From TMED14 sp002378565 (GTDB lineage: Bacteria; Bacteroidota; Bacteroidia; Flavobacteriales; Schleiferiaceae): a DNA stretch of 64,000 nucleotides. Every line of letters begins with the position of its first letter. Positions within the stretch are counted from its first letter, which is position 1. This document shows positions 28,421-35,069 of this stretch, in pieces. The notes under the pieces are model-generated. The model did no database searches, was not told where the DNA came from, and saw only the letters and a program-made list of their open reading frames with translations. The position numbers and the translations under genes were made by a program. The stretch spans positions 62,001 to 126,000 of the forward strand of contig OX044356.1 in NCBI GenBank assembly GCA_943846715.1. The letters run 5' to 3'.

Positions 28421-29061
28421 TCAGCTGCAGCTGCGACTTCAGCGTTTTCAGCGTTTTCAGCGCCGTCTTCAGCACCTTCTTCGCCTTCACTTTCTTCCTC
28501 CTCTTCCTCAACGGCTACACGAGACGTTTTGATGGTGACGATAACGGCAGAATCTATGTTCAGGATTTCGTAAGGCTTGCCTTTCTTTACTTCAATCATG
28601 CGAAGGGAATCGCCAATTCTAAGCGCTTCAATGTTGTGCTCAACCAATGAAGGAATGTCATTGATCAAACCACGAACACGCACTGTGCGTAAAATGATTT
28701 TCATGCTGCCGCCATTGCGAACACCTTTTGCCATGCCAATCAAGGCGATTGGTACTTCCAAGGTTACGGGCTTGCCTTCAAGTACTTGAATGAAATCAAG
28801 GTGCTGAACTTGGTCAGTGACAACATGCCACTGTGAGTCCTGAAGGATGGCTTCATAGACTGTGCCGTCGATGGTGATGGCTGCCTTGCGCGCTTCCTTG
28901 GTGTATAGCAGGTCACGGAAGCTCATCGTTGGTGCGCTGAAGTGGATGGGGGCGTCGCCGCCATACATCACGCAAGGAACATGTCCTTCTGCGCGAGCAG
29001 ATTTAGCGTATTTCTTGCCGAGGTCGGTGCGAAGGGTACCTTCAATGTTGACAGATTGCAT
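28417..29061 (-). CDS. rplY: 50S ribosomal protein L25 (CTC form)
   Basis: 214 residues. The N-terminal L25 domain (about 1-90) has the typical EGTLRTDLGKKYAKSARAEG start and VPCVMYGG. The C-terminal TL5/CTC domain (about 95-180) follows. A low-complexity Glu/Ala tail (about 185-214) ends the protein, as in several Bacteroidota homologues. It binds 5S rRNA in the central protuberance. It lies 17 nt downstream of prs and overlaps pth, giving a prs-rplY-pth operon. Confidence 0.95.
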   Translation of the reverse strand: MQSVNIEGTLRTDLGKKYAKSARAEGHVPCVMYGGDAPIHFSAPTMSFRDLLYTKEARKAAITIDGTVYEAILQDSQWHVVTDQVQHLDFIQVLEGKPVTLEVPIALIGMAKGVRNGGSMKIILRTVRVRGLINDIPSLVEHNIEALRIGDSLRMIEVKKGKPYEILNIDSAVIVTIKTSRVAVEEEEEESEGEEGAEDGAENAENAEVAAAAE

Positions 29062-29078
29062 GTGGATTGGATTCTAAA

Positions 29079-30011
29079 TTAAAAAAGGAAATGTCCACTG
29101 ATGGACTGATTGCTGTTAACTGACTTCATCACGGAAGCAAAGAGATCGGCCACGCTGAGAACGCGGATTTTATCATGCGGCTCCTTCAAGGGAATAGTGT
29201 CAGTGATGACAAGTTCAGTGATGGCAGAGTTGCTGAGGCGTTCGTAGGCAGGACCTGACAACACACCATGCGTGCAGTAGGCTCTCACCGACTTCGCGCC
29301 TTGATCCATAAGCATATCAGCAGCCTTGGTCAGGGTGCCTGCTGTATCTACCATGTCGTCCAACAGGATGACGTTTTGATCTTTCACATTGCCAATGACG
29401 GTCATCTTGCCAATGACATTGGCTTTTTTGCGTTGCTTGTAACAGATTACCACATCGGCGCCCAGTTGGTTACCATAGGCTGTGGCTCGCTTGGAGCCTC
29501 CCATGTCCGGTGAGGCAATGGTGAGGTTGTCCAAGTTCAAAGCCTTCATGTCGGGCAAGAAAATGGAACTGCTGAAAAGGTGGTCTACAGGGATTTCAAA
29601 AAATCCTTGGATTTGGTCTGCATGCAAGTCCATGGTCATCACGCGGGTGGCACCGGCAGCCTCAAGCATTTTTGCATAGAGCTTTGCCGTGATGGGAACC
29701 CGTGGCTTGTCCTTGCGATCCTGGCGTGCCATCCCAAAGTAGGGCAACACGGCGGTGATATGTCTGGCACTTGCGCGTTTAGCAGCGTCAATCATCATCA
29801 ACAACTCCATGAAATTGTCTGCGGGCGGCGTGGTGGATTGCACCAAAAAGACCCGGCTTCCGCGAACGGATTCATCAAAAGACGGCTGGAATTCCCCATC
29901 GGAAAACTGCTGAATGTTCACCTGCCCTATAGGGCTACCATAGGACTTAGCGATCAAGCCAGCGAGCTCATCCGTTTGTCGGCCAGTGAATATTTTTGAA
30001 ACAGGAATCAT
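29079..30011 (-). CDS. prs: Ribose-phosphate pyrophosphokinase
   Basis: 310 residues, full length. The catalytic flexible loop is in ARQDRKDKPRVPITAK, the metal-binding DLHADQIQGFF segment sits near residue 127, and the PRPP loop is ILLDDMVDTAGT near residue 215. It makes PRPP from ribose-5-phosphate and ATP for purine, pyrimidine, NAD, His and Trp synthesis. First gene of the leftward prs-rplY-pth set, divergent from tRNA-Leu at 30076. Confidence 0.97.
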   Translation of the reverse strand: MIPVSKIFTGRQTDELAGLIAKSYGSPIGQVNIQQFSDGEFQPSFDESVRGSRVFLVQSTTPPADNFMELLMMIDAAKRASARHITAVLPYFGMARQDRKDKPRVPITAKLYAKMLEAAGATRVMTMDLHADQIQGFFEIPVDHLFSSSIFLPDMKALNLDNLTIASPDMGGSKRATAYGNQLGADVVICYKQRKKANVIGKMTVIGNVKDQNVILLDDMVDTAGTLTKAADMLMDQGAKSVRAYCTHGVLSGPAYERLSNSAITELVITDTIPLKEPHDKIRVLSVADLFASVMKSVNSNQSISGHFLF

Positions 30012-30075
30012 ATCAGCGATTAAAATCGGGGTGCAAAGGTAAGGAAATTCTCCCTATGTTTGCGCCACTTCTAAG

Positions 30076-30156
30076 GCCCAGATGGCGGAATTGGTAGACG
30101 CGCACGACTCAAACTCGTGTTCCTTTGGAGTGCGGGTTCGATTCCCGCTCTGGGCA
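30076..30156 (+). tRNA. tRNA-Leu(CAA)
   Basis: The acceptor stem GCCCAGA (30076-30082) pairs with TCTGGGC (30149-30155), followed by discriminator A. The anticodon stem CACGA/TCGTG encloses the loop CTCAAAC, giving anticodon CAA at 30110-30112. The long variable arm and the GGTTCGATTCC T-loop confirm a class II leucine tRNA. CCA is not encoded. It reads UUG codons. The dCMP deaminase start lies only 15 nt downstream. Confidence 0.95.
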
Positions 30157-30170
30157 CAATGATTTTAAGG

Positions 30171-30596
30171 ATGAAAAAGCAGGAAAAATACGACAGGGCA
30201 TACCTGCGAATGGCAGCCGAATGGGCCCGTCTTTCCACCTGCGATCGACGCCAAGTTGGCGCGCTGATCGTCAAAAATCAAACCATCATTTCTGACGGAT
30301 ACAACGGCACGCCTTCAGGCTTTGATAATGCCTGTGAGGACGATGACGGTTCCACCAAGTGGTATGTCCTTCACGCGGAGGCCAATGCCATTTTGAAAGT
30401 TGCCAGAAGCACTCAGTCAGCAGATGGATCAACCTTGTATTTGACCATGTCCCCTTGCCGACAATGCGCCAAGCTGATCCATCAAGCTGGCATCACGCGG
30501 GTTGTGTACCAAAGTGAATACAAGGATTTGTCTGGCGTGGATTTTCTCATGAAGGCAGGAGTTGGCACGGAGTACCTTCCGCCATTGGCTGATTAA
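30171..30596 (+). CDS. dCMP deaminase family protein
   Basis: 141 residues from ATG 30171 (MKKQEKYDRAYLRMA); an ATG at 30159 is also possible. The zinc-deaminase motifs are HAEANAI (the zinc His plus the catalytic Glu) and SPCRQCAKLI (two Cys). YNGTPSGFDNACED is typical of the ComEB/deoxycytidylate deaminase branch. It converts dCMP to dUMP for dTTP synthesis. No promoter is visible between it and tRNA-Leu, so it may be transcribed with the tRNA. Confidence 0.9.
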   Translation: MKKQEKYDRAYLRMAAEWARLSTCDRRQVGALIVKNQTIISDGYNGTPSGFDNACEDDDGSTKWYVLHAEANAILKVARSTQSADGSTLYLTMSPCRQCAKLIHQAGITRVVYQSEYKDLSGVDFLMKAGVGTEYLPPLAD

Positions 30597-30640
30597 GTCC
30601 ATTGAGCAAGTCATTGCGACAGCTAACGTTTTAACATAAA

Positions 30641-30665
30641 AAAAGCCGCCCATTGGGCGGCTTTT
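30641..30665. terminator. Bidirectional intrinsic terminator
   Basis: A perfect 11-bp stem AAAAGCCGCCC / GGGCGGCTTTT with an ATT loop lies between the convergent dCMP deaminase and acidic lipoprotein genes. T-rich and A-rich flanks let it work in both directions. Confidence 0.85.
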
Positions 30666-30683
30666 GTTGTTGAAAGCAGCGAA

Positions 30684-30917
30684 TTACTCAGCTGCCTCTT
30701 CCGTTGCCTCTTCAGCAACTTCTTCCGTTGCCTCTTCAGCAACTGCTTCCGTTGCCTCTTCAGCAACTGCTTCCGTTGCCTCTTCAGCAACTTCTTCCGT
30801 TGCCTCTTCAGCAACTTCTTCAGTTACATCAGTAGCATCTGCATCAGCAGAAGCGTCGTTACAAGCTACGAAGGCGACCATGGCCAACGCGCTCAAGAAA
30901 AAGCTTACTTTTTTCAT
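30684..30917 (-). CDS. Small acidic repeat lipoprotein
   Basis: 77 residues. MKKVSFFLSALAMVAFVAC is a lipoprotein signal with lipobox AFVAC (Cys19). The mature part is almost only Glu, Ala, Val and Thr: an 8-residue unit EEATE(E/A)VA repeated about five times. At DNA level this is the 24-bp tandem repeat listed separately. The mature protein would be very negatively charged and probably disordered or helical, on the periplasmic face of a membrane. No function is known to me. A TAnnTTTG match lies at 30956-30963 on the minus strand. Confidence 0.65.
   Translation of the reverse strand: MKKVSFFLSALAMVAFVACNDASADADATDVTEEVAEEATEEVAEEATEAVAEEATEAVAEEATEEVAEEATEEAAE
30697..30816. repeat. 24-bp tandem repeat, five copies
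   Basis: Five consecutive 24-bp units, starting at 30697, 30721, 30745, 30769 and 30793. They differ only at their first base (T or G), which changes Glu to Ala on the coding minus strand. A shorter, diverged sixth unit follows. The repeat stays in frame and encodes the EEATE(E/A)VA units of the small lipoprotein. Confidence 0.95.
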
Positions 30918-31000
30918 AATCGTGTGTTTTTAGTTTAAAAATTGAAATCTACTACCAAAGATAGACGAAAAGTTCAAGCATACTAATGATTTATAAGCCT

Positions 31001-32542
31001 TTAGAGTTTTTTTAACAGGGACTCCATACCGCACTGTTGCTTGATGTGTAACCCCAAGTCTGATGAAGGAATGCGCTCCTGTGACATGCTGTCTCTGTCA
31101 CGCATGGTAACAGTCCCATCTTCAAGCGATTGGTGATCCACGGTAAAGCACAAGGGCGTGCCAATGGCATCATGCCTTCGGTAACGTTTGCCAATGGCAT
31201 CCTTTTCATCGTAAGCCATCTGGTAATCGAAAGTCAAATCTTTCATCAGTTGGCGTGCCAATTCAGGCAGACCATCCTTTTTCAACAAGGGAAGAATGGC
31301 AGCTTGAGTAGGTGCCAAGGCGTAGGGGAGCTTCAAAAGGGTTCGGTTCCCGCCCTTTTCCAAGGGCTCTTCCACCAAGCTTTCAGACAGAACAGATAGA
31401 AAGAGCCGGTCCAGGCCAACGGATGTTTCCACCACATAAGGCACATAGTTTTCCTTGGTCTCAGGGTCAAACACACGAAGCTTCTTGCCCGAGTGCTCCT
31501 CATGGCTCTTGAGATCAAAATCTGTGCGGCTGTGAATGCCCTCCAGCTCCTTGAATCCAAAAGGGAACTGGAACTCAATGTCCGCTGCTGCGTTGGCGTA
31601 ATGGGCCATTTTATCATGGTCATGGAAGCGGTAATTGTCCTCTGACAAGCCCATAGCAAGGTGCCATTGTAGCCTGACTTGCTTCCAGTGATTGTACCAC
31701 TCCATCTCTGTGCCAGGCTTGACAAAAAATTGCATCTCCATTTGTTCAAACTCTCGCATGCGAAAGATGAATTGACGGGCCACGATTTCATTGCGAAAGG
31801 CCTTGCCAATTTGAGCAATGCCAAAGGGGATCTTCATGCGACCCGTTTTCTGCACATTGAGGAAGTTCACAAAAATGCCTTGCGCTGTTTCAGGTCGCAA
31901 GTACAAGTCAACAGCGCCTTCTGCCACCGACCCCATTTTGGTGCCAAACATCAAATTGAATTGCCGCACGTCGGTCCAGTTATCGGACCCGCTGACGGGG
32001 CATTTGATGCCGGCATCAATGATAACCTGCTTGACGCCTTCAAGGTCTTCTGCTTCCAGGCAGGCCACAAACTGGTCCATGACATCCTTTGCCTTGCTGA
32101 GGTAGCCCATCACCCGCGGGTTGGTTGAGCGGTACATCTCTGCATCAAAGCTTTCGCCAAACCGTTTGGCAGCCTTTGCCACTTCCTTGTCAGCTTTTTG
32201 CTTCAGCTTTTCCACGTGATCTTCCACCAAAACGTCTGCGCGGTAGCGCTTCTTGCTGTCTTTGTTGTCAATCAATGGGTCATTGAATGCATCCACATGA
32301 CCGGAGGCCTTCCAAACGGAGGGGTGCATGAAAATGGCAGAGTCCAAGCCTACAATGTTTTCCTGCAGTTGAACCATGGACCGCCACCAATAGGACTTGA
32401 GGTTGTTTTTCAGCATGACGCCGTTTTGACCATAGTCGTACACGGCGCTCAGGCCGTCATAGATCTCACTGCTTTGGAAGATGAAACCATACTCCTTCGC
32501 GTGGGAGATTACTGCTTTGAATGCGTCTTCAGGTTGAGCCAT
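31001..32542 (-). CDS. glyS: Glycine-tRNA ligase (alpha2 dimeric type)
   Basis: 513 residues from ATG 32542 (MAQPEDAFKAVISHAKEYGF). A longer in-frame ORF would overlap the MarC-family gene and is rejected. Class II aaRS motifs are visible: YDYGQNGVMLKNNLK near the N-terminus, the zinc-like CPVSGSDNW near residue 165, FLNVQKTGRMKIPFGIAQIG with RNEIVARQFIFRMREFEQME (motif 2), and a C-terminal anticodon-binding domain (QAAILPLLKK). It charges tRNA-Gly. It starts 1 nt after the MarC-family stop. Confidence 0.95.
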   Translation of the reverse strand: MAQPEDAFKAVISHAKEYGFIFQSSEIYDGLSAVYDYGQNGVMLKNNLKSYWWRSMVQLQENIVGLDSAIFMHPSVWKASGHVDAFNDPLIDNKDSKKRYRADVLVEDHVEKLKQKADKEVAKAAKRFGESFDAEMYRSTNPRVMGYLSKAKDVMDQFVACLEAEDLEGVKQVIIDAGIKCPVSGSDNWTDVRQFNLMFGTKMGSVAEGAVDLYLRPETAQGIFVNFLNVQKTGRMKIPFGIAQIGKAFRNEIVARQFIFRMREFEQMEMQFFVKPGTEMEWYNHWKQVRLQWHLAMGLSEDNYRFHDHDKMAHYANAAADIEFQFPFGFKELEGIHSRTDFDLKSHEEHSGKKLRVFDPETKENYVPYVVETSVGLDRLFLSVLSESLVEEPLEKGGNRTLLKLPYALAPTQAAILPLLKKDGLPELARQLMKDLTFDYQMAYDEKDAIGKRYRRHDAIGTPLCFTVDHQSLEDGTVTMRDRDSMSQERIPSSDLGLHIKQQCGMESLLKKL

Positions 32543-32543
32543 G

Positions 32544-33110
32544 TCAGATAAGTGCTGAAAGGTTGGTGGTGAAAAGTTTGACGGAAATAGCCATGATAAT
32601 GATGCCAAAAACTTTCCGTAGAATGGCGATGCCATTTTTGCCCAACAGACGTTCAAAGCGCTCGGTGTTTTTCAGAACGATATAGACCAAAAGGGCATTG
32701 ACAAAGATGGCGATGATGATGTTGATGACTTCAAATTCTGAACGCAATGAGATCAATGTGGTCATGGTTCCGGCGCCTGCAAGCAAGGGGAAGGCAATGG
32801 GGACAATGGATGCGGAGTTGGGCTCGGATTCTTTGTAGATGCGGACACCCAGGATCATCTCCAGGGCAAGGAAGAACATGACCAAAGCACCTGCCACGGC
32901 AAACGATTCAATATCTACCCCAAACAGGTTGAGTAAATCTTCCCCGGCAAACAAGAAAATCACCATGATAAGTGTGGCTACTACTGTGGCCTTTCCCGAC
33001 TGGATATGCCCCACCTGCTCACGCATGGTAATGATGATGGGAATACTGCCCACGATGTCGATGACGGCAAAGAGGACCATGGTGGCTGACAAAATCTGAG
33101 TGAAATCCAT
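32544..33110 (-). CDS. MarC family (UPF0056) membrane protein
   Basis: 188 residues with six predicted transmembrane helices. MDFTQILSATMVLFAVIDIV at the start and IVPIAFPLLAGAGTMTTLI in the middle match the MarC/YhgN family. These proteins were named for multiple antibiotic resistance but their transport activity is not established. It directly precedes glyS on the same strand, giving a two-gene operon, and is divergent from the DUF3109 gene at 33173. Confidence 0.88.
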   Translation of the reverse strand: MDFTQILSATMVLFAVIDIVGSIPIIITMREQVGHIQSGKATVVATLIMVIFLFAGEDLLNLFGVDIESFAVAGALVMFFLALEMILGVRIYKESEPNSASIVPIAFPLLAGAGTMTTLISLRSEFEVINIIIAIFVNALLVYIVLKNTERFERLLGKNGIAILRKVFGIIIMAISVKLFTTNLSALI

Positions 33111-33172
33111 GTGCGTTGTAATTGAGTGGTAAAGGTAGTCAGCTTGCAGACAGGATGTACCTTTAACCCATC

Positions 33173-33760
33173 ATGATTTCTATAGGTAAGACCCTTTCTT
33201 CCAGAGCCGTATTTGAAGACGCTTTTTGTTGTGACCTCAGTCGCTGCAAGGGAGCCTGTTGCATTGAGGGAGATGCAGGTGCGCCACTTTCCAAGGATGA
33301 GGTGCAGGTGCTCAAGGGTATCTACCCTTCGGTCAAGCCGTATTTGCGTCCCGAAGGCATTGCTGCCATTGAGGAACAAGGCACATCGGTGATTGATAGC
33401 GATGGTGAGGATGTCACACCGTTGGTTGAAGGCAAGGAATGCGCCTTTGTAACCTTCAGCGACAAGGGGGTGGCACAATGCGGTATCGAACAGGCGCATA
33501 CCGCTGGGGATATTGATTTTATCAAGCCCTTGTCCTGCCATCTATACCCCATCAGGGTCAGCCAGTTCAGCCAGTATGACGCCTTGAATGTACACCAATG
33601 GGACCTCTGTGCGCCCGCATGTGAGCTGGGAAAATCGCTGAAATTGCCTGTCTTTCGATTTTTGAAAAATCCCCTGGTTCGCGCTTACGGTCAAGATTGG
33701 ATAGACGAGGCAGAGTTGGTGCATGAAGCCCTTTCTAGGGAAAATGACGGAACCAAGTGA
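33173..33760 (+). CDS. DUF3109 family protein (Cys-rich, possible metal-cluster protein)
   Basis: 195 residues. Cys-rich elements typical of DUF3109 are present: AFCCDLSRCKGACCIEGDAG (residues 18-37, five Cys), KECAFV, VAQCGIEQAH, PLSCHLYPIR and LCAPACELG. The pattern resembles the YkgJ-like zinc- or iron-cluster families. The function is unknown. It stands alone between the divergent MarC-family gene and the long nrdB leader. Confidence 0.82.
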   Translation: MISIGKTLSSRAVFEDAFCCDLSRCKGACCIEGDAGAPLSKDEVQVLKGIYPSVKPYLRPEGIAAIEEQGTSVIDSDGEDVTPLVEGKECAFVTFSDKGVAQCGIEQAHTAGDIDFIKPLSCHLYPIRVSQFSQYDALNVHQWDLCAPACELGKSLKLPVFRFLKNPLVRAYGQDWIDEAELVHEALSRENDGTK

Positions 33761-34057
33761 AGGTTTTTCTCTTCCCGGTAAGCCGGGGAGCTGAGTAAAA
33801 TTGGTTGAAAAAAAAGTCCCGTGAAATTTGGAATTTGGCCAAGCCTTGGCACCATTGAGAATTTGGTTGTTTGGAAAAATCCACTTGTTGACAACTCCAG
33901 CAGAATGTTCAAATCTATCCCTTGCGTGAGGAATCAAAACGAGCAAGTTTTGTAGAGCACCTAAGGGAGTAGCGTGAGACAGAACCGCATGACCTAAGCC
34001 TTAAGGTGCTGATAAACAACATTCTAACAGCCGTTTCGACGGCTATTTATTGCCCTT
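33761..34057 (+). promoter_or_regulatory. Structured nrdB leader (candidate cis-regulatory RNA)
   Basis: 297 nt without an ORF I can support. It can form several hairpins. CTTCCCGG/CCGGGGAG is at 33771-33790. CAAAAC/GTTTTG is at 33935-33952, with an alternative CTTGC/GCAAG at 33921-33947. A long stem AGCACCT-AAGG / CCTT-AAGGTGCT (33956-33966 with 33999-34010, one bulge) encloses about 32 nt. AGCCGT-TTCG-ACGGCT is at 34029-34044 and ends 13 nt before the nrdB start, followed by ATTTATT. The layout of a closed long-range stem and then a hairpin at the start codon is riboswitch-like. I do not recognise the class, and no B12-box sequence is present. Confidence 0.45.
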
Positions 34058-35050
34058 ATGTCAACAACATTACCCACCCAAGAACCCATACTGAAGGCCA
34101 ATTCAGGCCGTTTTGTGCTCTTCCCAATCGAGCACAATGACATTTGGGAGATGTACAAAAAGACCGAAGCCAGCTTCTGGACAGCTGAAGAAATTGATTT
34201 GCACCAAGATTTGGTGGACTGGGAGACCAAGCTCAGTGATGACGAAAAATACTTCATCAAGCACATCCTGGCATTCTTTGCTGCCTCTGATGGCATTGTG
34301 AATGAGAACCTTGCAGAGAACTTCATCAATGAAGTGCAGTACACGGAAGCAAAATTCTATTATGGCTTTCAAATCATGATGGAGAACATTCACTCAGAGA
34401 CCTACTCTTTGTTGATTGACACCTATGTGAAAGACGCTGATGAGCGCGACAAGCTTTTCAACGCCATTGACAATTTTGAAGCCATCAAGCAAAAAGCGGA
34501 TTGGGCTTTGAAATGGATTGAGTCCCCCTCTTTTGCTGAGCGATTGATTGCTTTTGCCGCGGTGGAAGGCATCTTTTTCTCTGGCGCCTTCTGCTCCATT
34601 TACTGGATGAAGAAGCGTGGCTTGATGCCGGGTTTGACCTTCTCCAATGAATTGATATCTCGCGACGAGGGCAGCCATTGTGAGTTTGCTGTTCACCTGC
34701 ACAACGAGCACCTGATCAACAAGGTTCCAAAGGATCGCATCAAGCAAATCATCACAGAAGCCCTTGACATTGAGCGCATCTTCATCACTGAATCCTTGCC
34801 CGTCGATTTGATTGGCATGAACAATCGCTTGATGATACAATACATTGAGTTTGTTGCGGACCGCTTGCTGCGCGAGCTGGGATGTGACAATGTCTACAAC
34901 GTAGATAACCCCTTCGATTTCATGGATATGATTTCCCTGGAGGGCAAGACCAATTTCTTTGAAAAACGCGTTGCGGAATACCGCAAAGCAGGCGTAGGAG
35001 AAGCCGTGGGCGAATCCGCCAACGCCTTTGACTTTGACAGCGACTTTTAA
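34058..35050 (+). CDS. nrdB: Ribonucleoside-diphosphate reductase, small (radical) subunit
   Basis: 330 residues, class Ia type. Di-iron ligands are in FFAASDGIVNENLAENF (Asp near 76), NEVQYTEAKFYYGFQIMMEN (Glu, the radical Tyr region) and ISRDEGSHCEFAVHLHNEH. It has the EGIFFSGAFCSIYWMKK segment shared with eukaryotic R2. The C-terminal tail NAFDFDSDF ends in an acidic aromatic peptide that docks into NrdA. It supplies the tyrosyl radical for dNTP synthesis. It precedes nrdA by 19 nt and follows a structured leader. Confidence 0.96.
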   Translation: MSTTLPTQEPILKANSGRFVLFPIEHNDIWEMYKKTEASFWTAEEIDLHQDLVDWETKLSDDEKYFIKHILAFFAASDGIVNENLAENFINEVQYTEAKFYYGFQIMMENIHSETYSLLIDTYVKDADERDKLFNAIDNFEAIKQKADWALKWIESPSFAERLIAFAAVEGIFFSGAFCSIYWMKKRGLMPGLTFSNELISRDEGSHCEFAVHLHNEHLINKVPKDRIKQIITEALDIERIFITESLPVDLIGMNNRLMIQYIEFVADRLLRELGCDNVYNVDNPFDFMDMISLEGKTNFFEKRVAEYRKAGVGEAVGESANAFDFDSDF

Positions 35051-35069
35051 CCCTTACACATGACCTAAG

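Noticed and set aside
30697..30816. Regular repeats taken as a possible CRISPR array.
   Set aside because: Units are contiguous with no spacers and encode an in-frame protein repeat.
30664..30933. Serine/alanine-rich ORF on the + strand and Lys/Arg-rich ORF (30623-30814, minus) over the repeat.
   Set aside because: Both are frame shadows of the 24-bp repeat of the small lipoprotein; only the minus-strand ORF with a lipoprotein signal makes sense.
33761..34057. Cobalamin riboswitch or hammerhead-type ribozyme in the nrdB leader.
   Set aside because: No B12-box sequence is present, and the CTGATAA near 34009-34015 does not fit the conserved ribozyme core (CTGATGA with GAAA partner).
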